Positions 42,370 to 51,552 of a DNA stretch of 64,000 nt are shown here, in pieces. The first letter of the stretch is position 1. Each line of letters begins with the position of its first letter. Source of the stretch: CAZIUL01 sp964542475. GTDB lineage: Bacteria > Planctomycetota > B15-G4 > CAYZWU01. A program made the translations under genes and the position numbers. The stretch lies in assembly GCA_964542475.1 (NCBI GenBank), contig CAZIUL010000001.1, positions 62,001 to 126,000 of the forward strand, given 5' to 3'. The notes beneath the pieces were generated by a model, which searched no databases, had not been told where the DNA came from, and saw only the letters and a program-made list of their open reading frames with translations.

Positions 42370-43344
42370 ATGATCGAAGTCGAAAACCTTGTCAAACGCT
42401 TTTATGATGTCCTGGCCGTAGATGACATATCCTTCGAAGTAGGGCGGGGAGAGGTTGTCGGCTTTCTGGGCCCGAACGGCGCGGGGAAATCAACCACTCT
42501 GAAGATCCTCACATGTTTCATACCGGCATCTTCGGGAAGCGCCCGGATTGCCGGCTTGGATGTGTTCCGCGAATCCATGGCTGTTCGCGAACAGGTGGGG
42601 TACCTTCCCGAGAGCGTACCCCTTTACCCGGACATGCGGGTGAACGAGTACCTGTTTTTCAGGGGGCGTCTCAAAGGGCTCTCGGTCCGGGAGGCCCGGA
42701 CCGGCATCGATGATGTTTGCGATGTCTGCGGGCTTTCCGACATGAAAAAGCGGATTGTCGGGCAGCTATCGAAAGGTTACAAGCAGCGCGTGGGGCTTGC
42801 TGATGTTTTGATCAACCGTCCTCCGATTCTTCTCCTGGATGAACCGACCGCCGGGCTGGATCCTTCTCAGCGAAAAGAGGTTCGCGAGCTGATAGCACGC
42901 CTGGGAGAGGATCATACGATTCTTTTGTCCTCCCACATCCTGGCGGAGGTTGAAACGGTCTGCAACAGGGTGATGATAATTAAAAAGGGAAAAATCATTG
43001 CGGACGGAGAGCCCAAAGGGCTTGTGAAGGATCTGAAAGGCGGGGAACGGCTGAGGATAGAGGCCTCATGCCCGTCCGATGTTCTGATCAACGCTTTGAA
43101 AAAATTCCCGGAAAGCGTCGAGATTACAGATTCAGAAGAGGAAGAGGGCTGTTCAACGGTCATGCTTCTTCCTCAAAAACGTGAAGGCTTCAACAAGGAC
43201 ATTCTTGGGCACCTCGTGTCGATCGGAGTGCCGGTGAAAGAGTTTTCGACCAGGCGATTCACACTGGAGGAAATCTTCATTCACTTGACGGTGGAAGACG
43301 AAGTCCTCTCCCAGATTCACATGGACGGCGGAGAAAAGATGTGA
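42370..43344 (+). CDS. ABC transporter ATP-binding protein, GldA-like
   Basis: 324 residues. Walker A GPNGAGKSTTL, signature LSKGYKQRVGLADVLI and Walker B LLLDEPTAGLDP, followed by the H-loop SSHIL. The C-terminal 80 residues are an extra regulatory part typical of GldA-type ATPases. First gene of an operon with the permease (4-base overlap) and the GldG-like gene. Confidence 0.92.
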   Translation: MIEVENLVKRFYDVLAVDDISFEVGRGEVVGFLGPNGAGKSTTLKILTCFIPASSGSARIAGLDVFRESMAVREQVGYLPESVPLYPDMRVNEYLFFRGRLKGLSVREARTGIDDVCDVCGLSDMKKRIVGQLSKGYKQRVGLADVLINRPPILLLDEPTAGLDPSQRKEVRELIARLGEDHTILLSSHILAEVETVCNRVMIIKKGKIIADGEPKGLVKDLKGGERLRIEASCPSDVLINALKKFPESVEITDSEEEEGCSTVMLLPQKREGFNKDILGHLVSIGVPVKEFSTRRFTLEEIFIHLTVEDEVLSQIHMDGGEKM

Positions 43345-44090
43345 AGAGGTTCGCGAACAACACACTGATTCTTACCTGGCGCGAGATCGAGTCCACCTTC
43401 TATTCGCCCCTGTCGTACATCGTGCTTACCATGTTCCTTCTCCTGAACGGATTTTCGTTCTATATCGCGGTACCTGATGTTCAAGGCAATGTTTCGGATG
43501 CTGTCAGGCAGTTCCTGGGGCTCAACCCCATATTCTGGGTGAGCTCGCTTTTTATTCCTCCCGTCATCACCATGCGGCTTCTGGCGGAAGAAAAGAAATC
43601 GGGTACGATCGAGCTTTTGATGACGGCTCCGGTGTCCGAGGTACAGGTTGTCCTTGCGAAATATCTCGGGGCCATGACCTTCTACCTCTTCCTTTGGACC
43701 CCGTCGCTTCTTTATATCATCATCATCAAGCGCTACGGTGGGATCCCTGACAACGGTGTGATTATAACCTCGTACTCAGGAATTTTTCTTCTAGGATCCG
43801 TGTTGGTCGCCCTGGGGCTCTTTACTTCATCATTTTCCAACAACCAGGTGGTTGCCGCTGTTACCGCGCTCATAGTGAACATGTTGCTGTTCTTCGTGCC
43901 CATGATCAGCCTGGTCGTAAGATGGGAATCCGCCCGGCGTGTGCTGGACCAGCTCTGGGTTTGGAAGCATTTCCGCGAGACGTTCACCAAGGGCCTGCTC
44001 GACAGCTTTCATCTGGTTTTTTACGTCGGCCTTACCGCTTTTTCCCTTTTTCTTGCGGTCCGTGTGCTGGAGGCCAGAAAATGGCATTGA
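43341..44090 (+). CDS. ABC transporter permease, GldF-like
   Basis: 249 residues with about six membrane helices; begins RFANNTLILTWREIESTFYSPLSYIVLTMFLLLNG, a GldF/ABC-2 pattern, and contains EEKKSGTIELLMTAPVSEVQVVLAKYLGA, the conserved cytoplasmic loop of the family. Pairs with the ATPase upstream and the GldG-like protein downstream. In Bacteroidetes such proteins act in gliding; homologues in other phyla have unknown cargo. Confidence 0.9.
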   Translation: MKRFANNTLILTWREIESTFYSPLSYIVLTMFLLLNGFSFYIAVPDVQGNVSDAVRQFLGLNPIFWVSSLFIPPVITMRLLAEEKKSGTIELLMTAPVSEVQVVLAKYLGAMTFYLFLWTPSLLYIIIIKRYGGIPDNGVIITSYSGIFLLGSVLVALGLFTSSFSNNQVVAAVTALIVNMLLFFVPMISLVVRWESARRVLDQLWVWKHFRETFTKGLLDSFHLVFYVGLTAFSLFLAVRVLEARKWH

Positions 44091-45601
44091 TGCGAGAGAA
44101 ACGAAAAAGCTTCAGCCGAGGCAAAAAGGTTCTCATCGCCGTCAATGTCGCGGTCATGGTGTTTGTTGCAGCGGGAATTTTTCTTGGCCTTTGCCATCTC
44201 GCATCCCTTCCGGCGTTCAGGTTCAGGATAGACCTGACAGGCGAGCGGTCCTTTACGCTTTCCCCGATGACAATCGATCTGCTGGAGTCGCTCGAAAAAG
44301 AGGTGAAGGTGATTTCGATCTTCCACCGGCCTGATCCCAGGGACATGACAGGCATGTCCATGGCCGAAAAAAGGGTTGGTAACTACGCCAACATGCTTCT
44401 CCAGGAATACGTGGTCCAATCCGGGGGCACGATCAAACTCGAAGTGCTGGACCGCGACCGCGACAACCTGAGGGTTGGGGAGCTAAACGAGAAGATCGGC
44501 CTGATGTCGGACAACGTGATAATATTCTTGAGCGAAGGGCATCGCAAGGACATCTATCCTTCGGACATGGCGACCATCGACCGTGGAGGCGTTGACCCCA
44601 CGACAAACATCATCCACCTCGCGGATGTGAAATCGTACAACGTTGAAGCAGCGGTTACATCCGCGATCCTGTCTGTCATGGAGAAAACAAGACCAAAGGC
44701 TTACTTCACGACCGGCCGCCGGGAGGCGGGCCTGCATGTGGAAGGGGCTGATGGTTTGTCGATCGCGGCCAAGGTTCTCGGATTCCTTAACTTCGAGGTT
44801 GAGGAGGTCAAGCTTTTTGCGGAACCCGTGGTGCCGGAAGACTGTTCTGTCCTGGTCATACCAGGCCCGATGGACGACTTCGGTCCGGAAGAGATTGCTG
44901 CCGTGCGAGAGTACATGCAGTCAAAGGGCCGCCTTTTTCTTGCGCTTTCACCCAGGTCCGGTACCGGCCCGGAAGAGATTCTGGCCGACTTCGATATCAG
45001 CCTCAACCGGGCCGTTACCTGCCGCGAGCGCAGGGTATCCGTGGAGAACCTTCTGCATAAAAGCCTGATACCGGTGCAGGGTTTTGATGAAGAGTCCCGG
45101 GTCACACGGTCCATAGCCAGGGCGAGCGGATACGGTCTTTTTTTCTATTCCGGAGCCGTGAACAGGAGCGCGGATGATCCCGATGTGAAGGAGATTGTCT
45201 GGTCCCCGAAAGACTGCTGGGGTGACGCGCACGAACCGGGTAAAGACGGAAACTTTTTCTACGACAGTGCAAATGAGGAAATGGGGCCTCGTGTGCTTGG
45301 AGTCTCCTGCGAGGGAAGCGGCGCGGTCGAGGGCGCACGGATGATCTTTTTTGCTGATACCTACTTCTACACGAACGATTCCACAAACAACTACCCGGCC
45401 AACCTCGACCTTTTCAAGAACTCCCTGAACTGGCTTGCGGCGCGCGAATACCTGCTGGACATTCCGCCGAAAACGCCTGAAGTTTCGCGCGTAGACCTGA
45501 TGGAAGACGAGTATCACAGGATCGGTTTCTACGTTCTGTTTTTTATTCCGGCGCTTGCTGTTATCCTGGGCATTGCCGTGTGGTGGCTGAGGAGGCGCTG
45601 A
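44081..45601 (+). CDS. GldG-like extracytoplasmic ABC-associated protein
   Basis: 506 residues. N-terminal helix (VLIAVNVAVMVFVAAGIFLGL), extracytoplasmic body with FRIDLTGERSFTLSPMTIDLLESLEKEVKVI (GldG signature 'DLTxdkrytLs'), a large middle domain and a C-terminal helix (IGFYVLFFIPALAVILGIAVWWL). The ATG at 44081 overlaps the permease stop by 10 bases, with GGAGG 7 bases before; an ATG at 44090 is the alternative. Cargo unknown. Confidence 0.88.
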   Translation: MALMREKRKSFSRGKKVLIAVNVAVMVFVAAGIFLGLCHLASLPAFRFRIDLTGERSFTLSPMTIDLLESLEKEVKVISIFHRPDPRDMTGMSMAEKRVGNYANMLLQEYVVQSGGTIKLEVLDRDRDNLRVGELNEKIGLMSDNVIIFLSEGHRKDIYPSDMATIDRGGVDPTTNIIHLADVKSYNVEAAVTSAILSVMEKTRPKAYFTTGRREAGLHVEGADGLSIAAKVLGFLNFEVEEVKLFAEPVVPEDCSVLVIPGPMDDFGPEEIAAVREYMQSKGRLFLALSPRSGTGPEEILADFDISLNRAVTCRERRVSVENLLHKSLIPVQGFDEESRVTRSIARASGYGLFFYSGAVNRSADDPDVKEIVWSPKDCWGDAHEPGKDGNFFYDSANEEMGPRVLGVSCEGSGAVEGARMIFFADTYFYTNDSTNNYPANLDLFKNSLNWLAAREYLLDIPPKTPEVSRVDLMEDEYHRIGFYVLFFIPALAVILGIAVWWLRRR

Positions 45602-45644
45602 ATCAGCGGCCCGGCCCCTCGATTTGCCTTGAACTGGTGTTTTC

Positions 45645-47432
45645 ATGCGTTTCATGACCACGTTGATGCTTGTCGTTCTGTTGTCCGTTATTGCGCTGTT
45701 CATCTATCTGACCGGCGAGGAAACAGTGCTTGACGGTAAGGGAAACACCCCCCTGTTTCCGGGTCTTGTACCCGGCTCCATAGACCGGATCGAGCTTTCC
45801 ATGTTTATGGGCCGCAAGGCCGTATTCGAGAGGAAGGAGGGAAGGCGCTGGGTCATTACAGAGCCTTTCAGGGACGAAGCACGTTTTGATATGATTACCC
45901 GGATCCTCGATACGCTCGCCCGGAACACGCGCGTGGAGGTGCTGTTGGGCGAGGAGGAGCGGTCCTTGTCGACGAAGGGTCTGGATCCGCCTGAGCTCCA
46001 AATCACCTTTCACGACCATAACGGCAGCCATACCTTGTATGTCGGTGTGCGCGATCCGTTCAGAAACGAGATCTATGTGATGATCGACGGCGACGAGCGG
46101 CTTTTCCGCACCGGCAGCAACATCTTGAACCTGCTGACCCAGAACCCGGAATCGTTCAGGGACAACAGGATATTCAGGATTGACCCGCTGCTCGTGAAGG
46201 GCGTGAGCATGGTGGGGCCTGAAGGGGTGATAATGGAAGCGGTCAACCGGAGAGGTTACTGGGAGATACTCGCACCGATCCGGATCGAACGCGCGAGCAA
46301 CCGCATCCTCAACCTCATTTCCGGGCTCACACGCCTTGATGTTCAGTCGAGGCAGTACGAGGGACCCGTTGATGAGAAGATAAGGGAGGAGTATGGACTT
46401 GCCGGGCCTGTCTTCCGGATAACGTTGAGCGCCGGCCCCATGAGCAAATCCGCTGAAATCGCAGTCGATGGCATAGGTAAGAATAGCGATCACCTTTGCG
46501 TGCGTGACGGGGAAGATGCTGTCGTCTCAGTTTCCGCGCGGGAGTGGGCGCGCATTCCGAAGCAGCTCAACCATTACAGGGGACGGGAGATTCTGAAGCC
46601 TGTCAGAGAAGACCTGAAACAGCTCAAGATATGGTATGGCGGAGAGCTTACTTTCAGGCTTGAACGAATTCCCGATTCGAACTATTTTGAAATCACCGCA
46701 CCGTTCGAAGCACCGGCTGACAACGTGTCCGACGGGCACCAGAGCCCGATATACGGATTTCTCGTTCAGGTTGACGGGATACGGATAAAGGAGTTCGTGG
46801 AGGACGATGTGAAGGATCTGGGGAAATACGGACTTGACCCGCCTGACCTGATACTCGAACTCGGCTGGGACGAGGCCGGCTCGATCCGAAAGACAAAAAT
46901 CCTGTTCAGCAAAGCGCAGGATAATGGGCTTGTTTATGCAACGAGGAAGGAGCCGCGCCGCAAGATTTCCGTGTACGAAGTGGACAAGAAGGACATCGAG
47001 CCGCTTTACCAGAACGCGCTTCTTCTTAGGGATCGTCGCATTTTTCCCCAGGAGATCGGCGCCGTACGGGAAGCCGCGTTCATGCGGAAAGGTAAAAGTT
47101 TTGCGATCAAGAGGAACGAGGGAGGTTTCTTTGTTGATGACCCGCAATCCAGGTTCCAGCAGTTCTTGAACGAGATGGCCAGGACACAGGTTGTGAAATA
47201 CGATCCGGGGCCGTACCGGATCGATGACACAAGGTTCGCGGGGGAGCAGCTGGAAGGAACCTTGCTCTTGTCTATCAGTGATGAAAAAGAGGAGACCGTG
47301 AAGGTGATAATCGAGCTCGGCGCACGCTGCAGCGAGGGTTTTTACGGTCGGATCAGTACTCAGAAGGAAGGGGTTTTCATCATCGATCAAGAGTTCATCG
47401 CCGGGTTCGCAAGGCTTTTCGACGGCTTGTAG
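45645..47432 (+). CDS. DUF4340 domain protein
   Basis: 595 residues. N-terminal membrane anchor (MTTLMLVVLLSVIALFIYLTG), then two or three repeats of the DUF4340 fold (IDRIELSMFMGRKAVFERKEGRRWVITEPFRDEAR; LKIWYGGELTFRLERI...). DUF4340 genes regularly follow GldA/F/G-type ABC genes, and this one is 43 bases downstream. Probably part of the same envelope complex; molecular role unknown. Confidence 0.85.
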   Translation: MRFMTTLMLVVLLSVIALFIYLTGEETVLDGKGNTPLFPGLVPGSIDRIELSMFMGRKAVFERKEGRRWVITEPFRDEARFDMITRILDTLARNTRVEVLLGEEERSLSTKGLDPPELQITFHDHNGSHTLYVGVRDPFRNEIYVMIDGDERLFRTGSNILNLLTQNPESFRDNRIFRIDPLLVKGVSMVGPEGVIMEAVNRRGYWEILAPIRIERASNRILNLISGLTRLDVQSRQYEGPVDEKIREEYGLAGPVFRITLSAGPMSKSAEIAVDGIGKNSDHLCVRDGEDAVVSVSAREWARIPKQLNHYRGREILKPVREDLKQLKIWYGGELTFRLERIPDSNYFEITAPFEAPADNVSDGHQSPIYGFLVQVDGIRIKEFVEDDVKDLGKYGLDPPDLILELGWDEAGSIRKTKILFSKAQDNGLVYATRKEPRRKISVYEVDKKDIEPLYQNALLLRDRRIFPQEIGAVREAAFMRKGKSFAIKRNEGGFFVDDPQSRFQQFLNEMARTQVVKYDPGPYRIDDTRFAGEQLEGTLLLSISDEKEETVKVIIELGARCSEGFYGRISTQKEGVFIIDQEFIAGFARLFDGL

Positions 47433-47452
47433 AGGCGGTTCGCGAACCGCCC
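47433..47452. repeat. Perfect palindrome after the DUF4340 gene
   Basis: GGCGGTTCGCGAACCGCC (47434-47451) is a perfect 18-base palindrome; similar 'GGCGGTTCGCGAACCGCC' repeats are widely scattered in environmental genomes. No T-run follows, so a terminator role is uncertain. Confidence 0.5.
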
Positions 47453-47506
47453 GGACGGGCATGGTTTATTTTACGTGGTTCTCTTCTCCCAATCCCTTGT
47501 GTGCTG

Positions 47507-49120
47507 CTATCCGTCCCTCTCCCTCGTGATCCCGGCTTTCAGCAGGCGCAGGTTGTTCGAGGCATCCCTCAGGGCCACGCGGACTTCGTCGAGGTCGAAT
47601 CTGTTCGGGTTTTCCCCGTTCAGGATTATACCGGCTTCCTGAACCGCCTTTTCATACATGAGTTTCGCTTCGCCCAGGTCGCGGTGAAGGTGGTAGTGTA
47701 GGATCAGTGCCGCATCGTTCAGCAGGCTCGGGTTTGTGGGTGAAAGTTCGATAGCGCTCCGGTAAGCCTTGTATGACTCCTCGTATTTACCTGTTTCGCG
47801 GCAAAGAAACGCGTAGTCGTTGTAGAGGCTTGAGTCATCCACTACCGCGGACAGCATGAGTGCGTTCACCTCACGCGCATCGTTCATCCGCCCGTTCTTG
47901 TAGCAGTCGAAGGCCAGGCCCTTCAGGGATGGGTAGACAGTGTTTTCGAACTCGTTGTCGTTTTTCATGAAATAGGCAAGGCCCTCCGGATCCCGCTCGA
48001 ACGTTTTCAAAAGCATTTTGCGTGCCTGATCGAGTTCGCCCAGCTCGCACCGTGCCCTGCCGATATAGTAGGAGGCGCCGGTCAGGTAGTCAGGATTGAG
48101 GGATGCGGACCTGTTGTAGGTATCGATGCTGCTCTTGAAATCACCATTGGTGAAGTGCGCGAATGCGAGGTAGTAGAGGGCTGTGGCTGTTCTGGCCTTG
48201 TCGCCTGGAAACCGTTTACGTAGCTTCTGAAGGACCAGTTCTATGTATTCCGGCAAAGAGCCATCCATGTCGTCTCTTCTGAAGATAGTAATAAGCCTGT
48301 TGTACGCGTTGATCAGCTCGGGATTCCGAATGAGAGCATTGCGGTAGGCCTCGGCCGATTCTTTCCACTTCTTGTCGGCTTCGTACAGCGCTGCGATGCC
48401 AATGTAGCTTTTCGCGTTTTCAGGGTCGATTTCTGCGGCCTTCAAGTAGAGGTCCATTGCGTTCTGCCACTTGATCCGGACCTCATCGGCACCCTCGCCC
48501 CGGCCTCCGGCGTACCTGTAGGCAGTGTAGGAGATGTCGCCCCGGAGGAGCAGGGCATCGATGTTGCCGGGCGATCGCTCAATCGCCGACAGCACCGCCT
48601 CGTCCGCGGCTTCCAGGTCGTTCAACCAGTAAAGTGTGCGTGCCAGCTCCAGGCCGGGTTCGATTGCGGTATCATCCAGTTTCGATGCTTTGCGAAGGAA
48701 ACCGAGTGAGTCTTCGATCATCATGTACCCTTCGTTCTGGGACATGAGATCATTGGCGAGTTCCTGTCCATGACGGCACATCGCCTTGCCGAGATAAAGG
48801 TTTGCCTCGTAAGATTCCGGCGCGGCACCGACGGCCTTGTATAGGTGGTTCAAACTCGCGGCGGCATCGTTGCCCAGAAGCGCTGCCTTGCCCGCACCGA
48901 TCATAAGGTCCGTGTTTTCCGGAAACAGGGCAAGACCCTCGGTATAGCTTTTTAGCGCCTTTTCGGTTTTGCCGTCCTCTAGCAGTTTCCCGCCCTTTTC
49001 AATGAAGGGGTTCGGAGTCTGTACCGGCTGTTCCTCCTCCTGGCAGAAGCCTAACGGGACTGTCAACAGGTAGATGAGCGAAAACAAAAGAGGCATCAGT
49101 GGTTGATTTCGGTTGATCAT
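47507..49120 (-). CDS. Secreted tetratricopeptide-repeat protein
   Basis: 537 residues. Signal peptide MINRNQPLMPLLFSLIYLLTVPLGFCQ, then about ten TPR units (KALKSYTEGLALFPENTDLM, AADEAVLSAIERSPGNIDALLLRGDI, SSIDTYNRSASLNPDYLTGASYYIGRARCELG and others). Periplasmic or envelope scaffold, partner unknown. Convergent with the DUF4340 gene; the neighbouring TPR gene upstream on the same strand is probably a paralogue. Confidence 0.88.
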   Translation of the reverse strand: MINRNQPLMPLLFSLIYLLTVPLGFCQEEEQPVQTPNPFIEKGGKLLEDGKTEKALKSYTEGLALFPENTDLMIGAGKAALLGNDAAASLNHLYKAVGAAPESYEANLYLGKAMCRHGQELANDLMSQNEGYMMIEDSLGFLRKASKLDDTAIEPGLELARTLYWLNDLEAADEAVLSAIERSPGNIDALLLRGDISYTAYRYAGGRGEGADEVRIKWQNAMDLYLKAAEIDPENAKSYIGIAALYEADKKWKESAEAYRNALIRNPELINAYNRLITIFRRDDMDGSLPEYIELVLQKLRKRFPGDKARTATALYYLAFAHFTNGDFKSSIDTYNRSASLNPDYLTGASYYIGRARCELGELDQARKMLLKTFERDPEGLAYFMKNDNEFENTVYPSLKGLAFDCYKNGRMNDAREVNALMLSAVVDDSSLYNDYAFLCRETGKYEESYKAYRSAIELSPTNPSLLNDAALILHYHLHRDLGEAKLMYEKAVQEAGIILNGENPNRFDLDEVRVALRDASNNLRLLKAGITRERDG

Positions 49121-49194
49121 TTTGTTGGTTCCAGAGAGTTCGATCCGCTTGCTGTCGGTATTACCGGGTGTCGTTACATGTGGCCCTTGAGCCT

Positions 49195-50949
49195 TCAGTC
49201 GCTTTCTCCCGAGGAGCTCTTTTCACCTGCTTGTTCTTGAAGCTCCAGGATGTCCTCCTCGGACAGCTTTCCGGACAGGGCCCTCTTGTAGAGGGCTGCT
49301 TTTTCAGGAGGCGTATCCTTGTTCAGCGCCTTTTCCAGCAGAACGGTTTCCCAGCGCATCGGCGATACAGCCCGGAGTCCCTCAAGCATGTTGCGGCTTT
49401 CAGGAATCCTATCCAGCATGAGGTACATCCTGCCGAGGTTCACCATTGCGTCGGTGTATGCGGAGAAGTGAACCTCTTTTTCTTTTTCGTCGGTGAACGG
49501 GTTTTCATGGGCTTCTTTCCCCAGTTTCCACGCCTTTTTGTACATGGCCTCCACCTCGTCTTTCCTTTCGCCGCCAGGATCGAGATAGTAGTCGAGAAGC
49601 ATGGCGGAGTCGTTTGTGTAGCGTGGGTAATCGGGTTTCAGCTCCAGTGCCGTTTGATATATTTGAAATGTTTCCCGGTACTTGGAAGGGGGGTCGTCTG
49701 AGCGCATATTGGTTTCAAGGGAAAAATATCCGTAGTCGTTCCACCACTGGTGTCTGCTCCCGCACCGGGATGTCAGGCGTTTGAAAAAACCGAGCCCTCC
49801 CTCCAGGCCGTTTTTCTGTGACACGGCGAATCCGAGAGTGTCGATGGCAAAGATCGTGTTTGAATCCTCAGGATCGTGATCGAGAGCCGTGAACATCTCA
49901 TCCTCGGCTTCCATCAGCATATCCATCTTGATAAATGCCCACCCGCGGTTCAGGTGTGCTTTCGCCTCCTGAGCTTTTGCATCGCTCTTGAAATACGGAT
50001 AGGCTTCAACGCATTTTTTCAGACAGCCGATGTTTTCGTTGTAGGCCTTCTGCGCCAGGCTGTACTTCTCCTGCTTGTACAGGTTCATTGCCTTGTGACT
50101 CAGCCAAATCCCCTTGAACCACCACAAGCGCCCGAGTCCGGCCGGGCTTGGTTTTTTCTGAGACTCAAGAAGGCTGTCATAAAAAGCGATCGCGGCACCG
50201 GGCTCTGTTCCCCCCTCCCTGCCGTTGAGATACAGAAGCCGTGAGTGCACATCATTGGATTCCGGGCAGTTCTTGATCCCCTTTCTGTAAGCATCGGCAG
50301 CGGTGTGGATATCGTTCTTTTGCAGGCAGGCGTCTCCAAGCTTGATATAGAGCTTGTCGAGCGACGGATCCAGTTCAATCGCCTTCTCAAAGCGTTTTAT
50401 GGATGCGTCGATGCGCACGATGCCTTCATCGGAAGGGAGTTGTGCGGCAAGCTTCAGTCCGATCGTTCCGGCAAGGCTCAGTGCCTTGGCATCGTTTGGA
50501 ATCTGTTTCAGGTATTCTTCCGCAGCTGTGATGGCTTCATCAAAGGAGCTGTTCATGTACAGGGTGCTGGCCAGGCCGAGTTGTGCCTCATGAAGTGTGG
50601 GATCAAGCTTCAACGCTTTACAAAAACAGCTCTCAGCATCTGTGAACGATGAGCCCGGGTCTCCGCCCATTTCAGGGTTCGCGGCCTGAACCTCCCCCAG
50701 CTTGAGAAAGGCCTTGCCGAGCTTGCAGTTCAGCTCGGCGTTGTCAGGAGTTACATTGATTTCCCGGCTCAGCAGGTTGATCGCGGCGTTGTAGTCGCCT
50801 GATTCGAGTGCGGCATCTATCCGCGCGGAAGTGTCTCCTCCTCCTCCTTCCCCTCCTCCTGCACAGGATCCCAGCAATGCCGTAAGAATCCAGGCGGAGG
50901 CGAGAAGCCCGAGCAAAGAGCGGGTACGCCGGGTTGTTCTGGTTTTCAT
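49195..50949 (-). CDS. TPR-repeat lipoprotein
   Basis: 584 residues from MKTRTTRRTRSLLGLLASAWILTALLGSC (lipobox LGSC), then a Gly-rich linker and many TPR units (LESGDYNAAINLLSREINVTPDNAELNCKLGKAFLKLGEV; AITAAEEYLKQIPNDAKALSLAG). The ATG at 50949 has GGAG about 10 bases upstream and gives the lipoprotein signal; upstream frame is non-coding. Same strand as the TPR gene at 47507, 74 bases apart, probably one transcription unit. Confidence 0.87.
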   Translation of the reverse strand: MKTRTTRRTRSLLGLLASAWILTALLGSCAGGGEGGGGDTSARIDAALESGDYNAAINLLSREINVTPDNAELNCKLGKAFLKLGEVQAANPEMGGDPGSSFTDAESCFCKALKLDPTLHEAQLGLASTLYMNSSFDEAITAAEEYLKQIPNDAKALSLAGTIGLKLAAQLPSDEGIVRIDASIKRFEKAIELDPSLDKLYIKLGDACLQKNDIHTAADAYRKGIKNCPESNDVHSRLLYLNGREGGTEPGAAIAFYDSLLESQKKPSPAGLGRLWWFKGIWLSHKAMNLYKQEKYSLAQKAYNENIGCLKKCVEAYPYFKSDAKAQEAKAHLNRGWAFIKMDMLMEAEDEMFTALDHDPEDSNTIFAIDTLGFAVSQKNGLEGGLGFFKRLTSRCGSRHQWWNDYGYFSLETNMRSDDPPSKYRETFQIYQTALELKPDYPRYTNDSAMLLDYYLDPGGERKDEVEAMYKKAWKLGKEAHENPFTDEKEKEVHFSAYTDAMVNLGRMYLMLDRIPESRNMLEGLRAVSPMRWETVLLEKALNKDTPPEKAALYKRALSGKLSEEDILELQEQAGEKSSSGESD

Positions 50950-51332
50950 CCTGATACTCTCCAACAGAGTAAGGGGCACGGCACTGCCGCGCCCCGCGCG
51001 TCTGGTTACAGAAACGGTGTTCTGATCCGGGAGCTTCCGGCTCCCTACTGCCACAGGCAAAAGCATCCGTTCGGCGGCAGCCGTTTCAATCCTTGTATCC
51101 CCTCGGTGCGATAACGTAACAAAAAACATCGCTCTTGCGGTTCAGGACCGAGGGGCTATAGCCACAACTCTTGGGCAAAGGAATAACAAAACGGGAAAGA
51201 CAAATCCATACGATTTCAATGGAGGGGATGAAACCGGACAAAACCGCCCTTGCGTTTTTCTGTGTCAACAGCCGAGTAGCCGGATTGTTGGCTCGAATGT
51301 GGCTTGAAAATAGTGTATCATACGGTTTTTAA
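50950..51332. other. Leader of the TPR lipoprotein with inverted repeats
   Basis: No reading frame. CCCCTCGGT (51099-51107) and ACCGAGGGG (51147-51155) pair around 39 bases, with GCGAT/ATCGC nested inside; GGGAGC/GCTCCC (51031-51046 region) and GGGGC...GCCCC at about 50972-50994 form two small hairpins nearer the gene. These may structure the mRNA leader of the minus-strand lipoprotein. No known riboswitch consensus recognised. Confidence 0.45.
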
Positions 51333-51505
51333 CCCGCTTATTTCATGCTCTTCGTCGCGAGGTAGCTGTAAACTGTGTTGTGGCAAGGTGCATGCCGGGA
51401 AACGACCGCAGGCCTGTTCCTACAGGTTGAGGATCGTCTCCCGGTATGAAACGCAGCCACGACGCAGGTTACGGTGCCGCAGCAGAAGAGGATGAAATAT
51501 GGGGG
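51333..51505 (+). mobile_element. Full palindromic TIR element, copy D (173 bp, MITE-like)
   Basis: Begins CCCGCTTATTTCATGCTC and ends GATGAAATATGGGGG; inner stem CCGGGAAACGA/TCGTCTCCCGG and apical CCTGT-TCCT-ACAGG. Flanked by TTAA on both sides (51329-51332 and 51506-51509). It lies 47 bases upstream of the Ig-like lipoprotein gene. Confidence 0.85.
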
Positions 51506-51552
51506 TTAACCGGATTGTCCTGTTTGCCTGGTTTTGATGGAGTTGATGAAAG

